A program made the translations under genes and the position numbers. Shown in pieces: positions 20,983 to 21,160 of a stretch of DNA of 21,160 nucleotides. The stretch spans positions 1-21,160 of the IMG/VR virus record IMGVR_UViG_3300042866_000578; one strand, 5' to 3'. The DNA is from a virus. Each line of letters opens with the position of its first letter. Position 1 is the first letter of the stretch. Below the pieces are notes generated by a model. The model saw only the letters and a program-made list of their open reading frames with translations. It made no database searches and was not told the origin of the DNA.

Positions 20983-21080
20983 GAGATATCTCAATAAAAC
21001 CACGGGCAAAACGAAATCTTTTCCGCAATCTGACAAAATGATATCACCAACCATTGACGCCCCTGCCGATAGTGATATCA
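20983..21080 (+). repeat. Three GATATC palindromes, candidate operator set
   Basis: GAGATATCTC at 20983-20992 and TGATATCA at both 21039-21046 and 21073-21080. The last two are 34 bases apart centre to centre, close to three helical turns, and frame the promoter below. The shared core, tight spacing and position suggest binding sites for a dimeric regulator. Confidence 0.4.
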
Positions 21081-21081
21081 T
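21054..21081 (+). promoter_or_regulatory. Sigma70-like promoter with overlapping operator
   Basis: TTGACG (21054-21059) and TATCAT (21076-21081) are 16 bases apart, each 5 of 6 to consensus. The -10 lies within the second TGATATCA palindrome and the first palindrome ends 7 bases before the -35, so a repressor bound at both would cover the promoter. It reads towards the start codon at 21156. Confidence 0.5.
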
Positions 21082-21155
21082 GCCCGCATCGAGACGCAGT
21101 GTGTGACTCGGACGCAAACCAAAGTGAGGCCGCAAGCCTCGGGGAGAATTGAGCC

Positions 21156-21160
21156 ATGAA
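21156..21160 (+). CDS. Start of the next gene (cut by window end)
   Basis: ATG at 21156 preceded by GGGGAG (21141-21146) at a spacing of 9, and downstream of a candidate promoter. Only the first codon is in view, so nothing can be said about the product. Confidence 0.45.

Larger units (their letters stand above)
20795..21155. other. 361-base non-coding stretch
   Basis: No confident gene on either strand. It holds the inverted repeat at 20941, the GATATC set and the promoter at 21054, and a 5-pair hairpin (GAGGC / GCCTC, 21126-21140) directly before the GGGGAG Shine-Dalgarno (21141-21146). A minus-strand open frame across 20486-21028 looks like a shadow. Confidence 0.55.

Noticed and set aside
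20486-21028. 180-codon minus-strand open frame across the end of the coiled-coil gene
   Set aside because: It overlaps a well-supported plus-strand gene, has an improbable Cys/Arg/Ser/His composition and no recognised motif. It reads as a shadow frame.
1-21160. CRISPR array, insertion sequence, integrase, or reverse-transcriptase type defence system
   Set aside because: No regular repeat-spacer pattern, no transposase-like or recombinase-like protein and no reverse transcriptase motif was seen on either strand.

Overview
This is a tailed-phage (Caudoviricetes) late region, from a prophage or a phage genome. Every confident gene is on the + strand, and most neighbours are separated by a few bases or overlap by ATGA, GTGA or TGATG. 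The gene order and protein families are those of an HK97/lambda-like siphovirus: small and large terminase, portal, ClpP-type head protease, HK97-fold capsid, head-tail connectors, tail tube, frameshifted tail chaperones and tape measure. The host is not proven. GC content is moderate, and several tail proteins (around 13118-15993) remind me of proteins from planctomycete genomes. I therefore lean towards a Planctomycetota phage, at low to moderate confidence and from memory only.

Layout. 41-5976 is packaging and head (terS, terL, portal, protease, capsid). 6057-6479 is a small, probably capsid-associated protein. 6479-8187 is an insert of a FkbM-like methyltransferase and a methyltransferase-glycosyltransferase fusion, placed inside the head module. 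8184-10144 holds the connector, head-closure, gp10-like and DUF3168 tail-completion genes. 10158-13121 holds the tail tube, an acidic small protein, the G / G-T tail chaperones and the tape measure. 13118-15993 holds four virion or tail-tip candidates, ending with a 401-residue protein with 33 cysteines. 15995-18542 holds a small membrane protein, a Cys-cluster plus glycosyltransferase-like fusion, a GT-A glycosyltransferase and a SAM methyltransferase. The late operon ends there.

18543-18798 is a dense regulatory stretch: a 19-bp interrupted stem, a sigma70-like promoter enclosed by inverted repeats, and a structured leader ending in an intrinsic terminator only 6 bases before the Shine-Dalgarno of the next gene. 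That gene, a ParB-like protein, and a coiled-coil protein form a two-gene unit (18799-20576). 20577-21160 holds one weak small ORF, then a second promoter flanked by GATATC palindromes, reading into a gene whose start codon is the last feature of the window.

The points most worth a second look are: (1) a well-formed -1 frameshift signal (A AAA AAC plus an 11-bp stem 8 nt downstream) that joins the two tail chaperone frames; (2) two separate glycosyl/methyl-transfer cassettes inside the structural operon, which suggest modification of virion proteins or of a host surface glycan; (3) the Cys-rich modular tail protein; (4) the attenuator-like leader before the ParB-like gene. No integrase, recognisable endolysin, immunity repressor, CRISPR array, complete tRNA or insertion sequence is visible.
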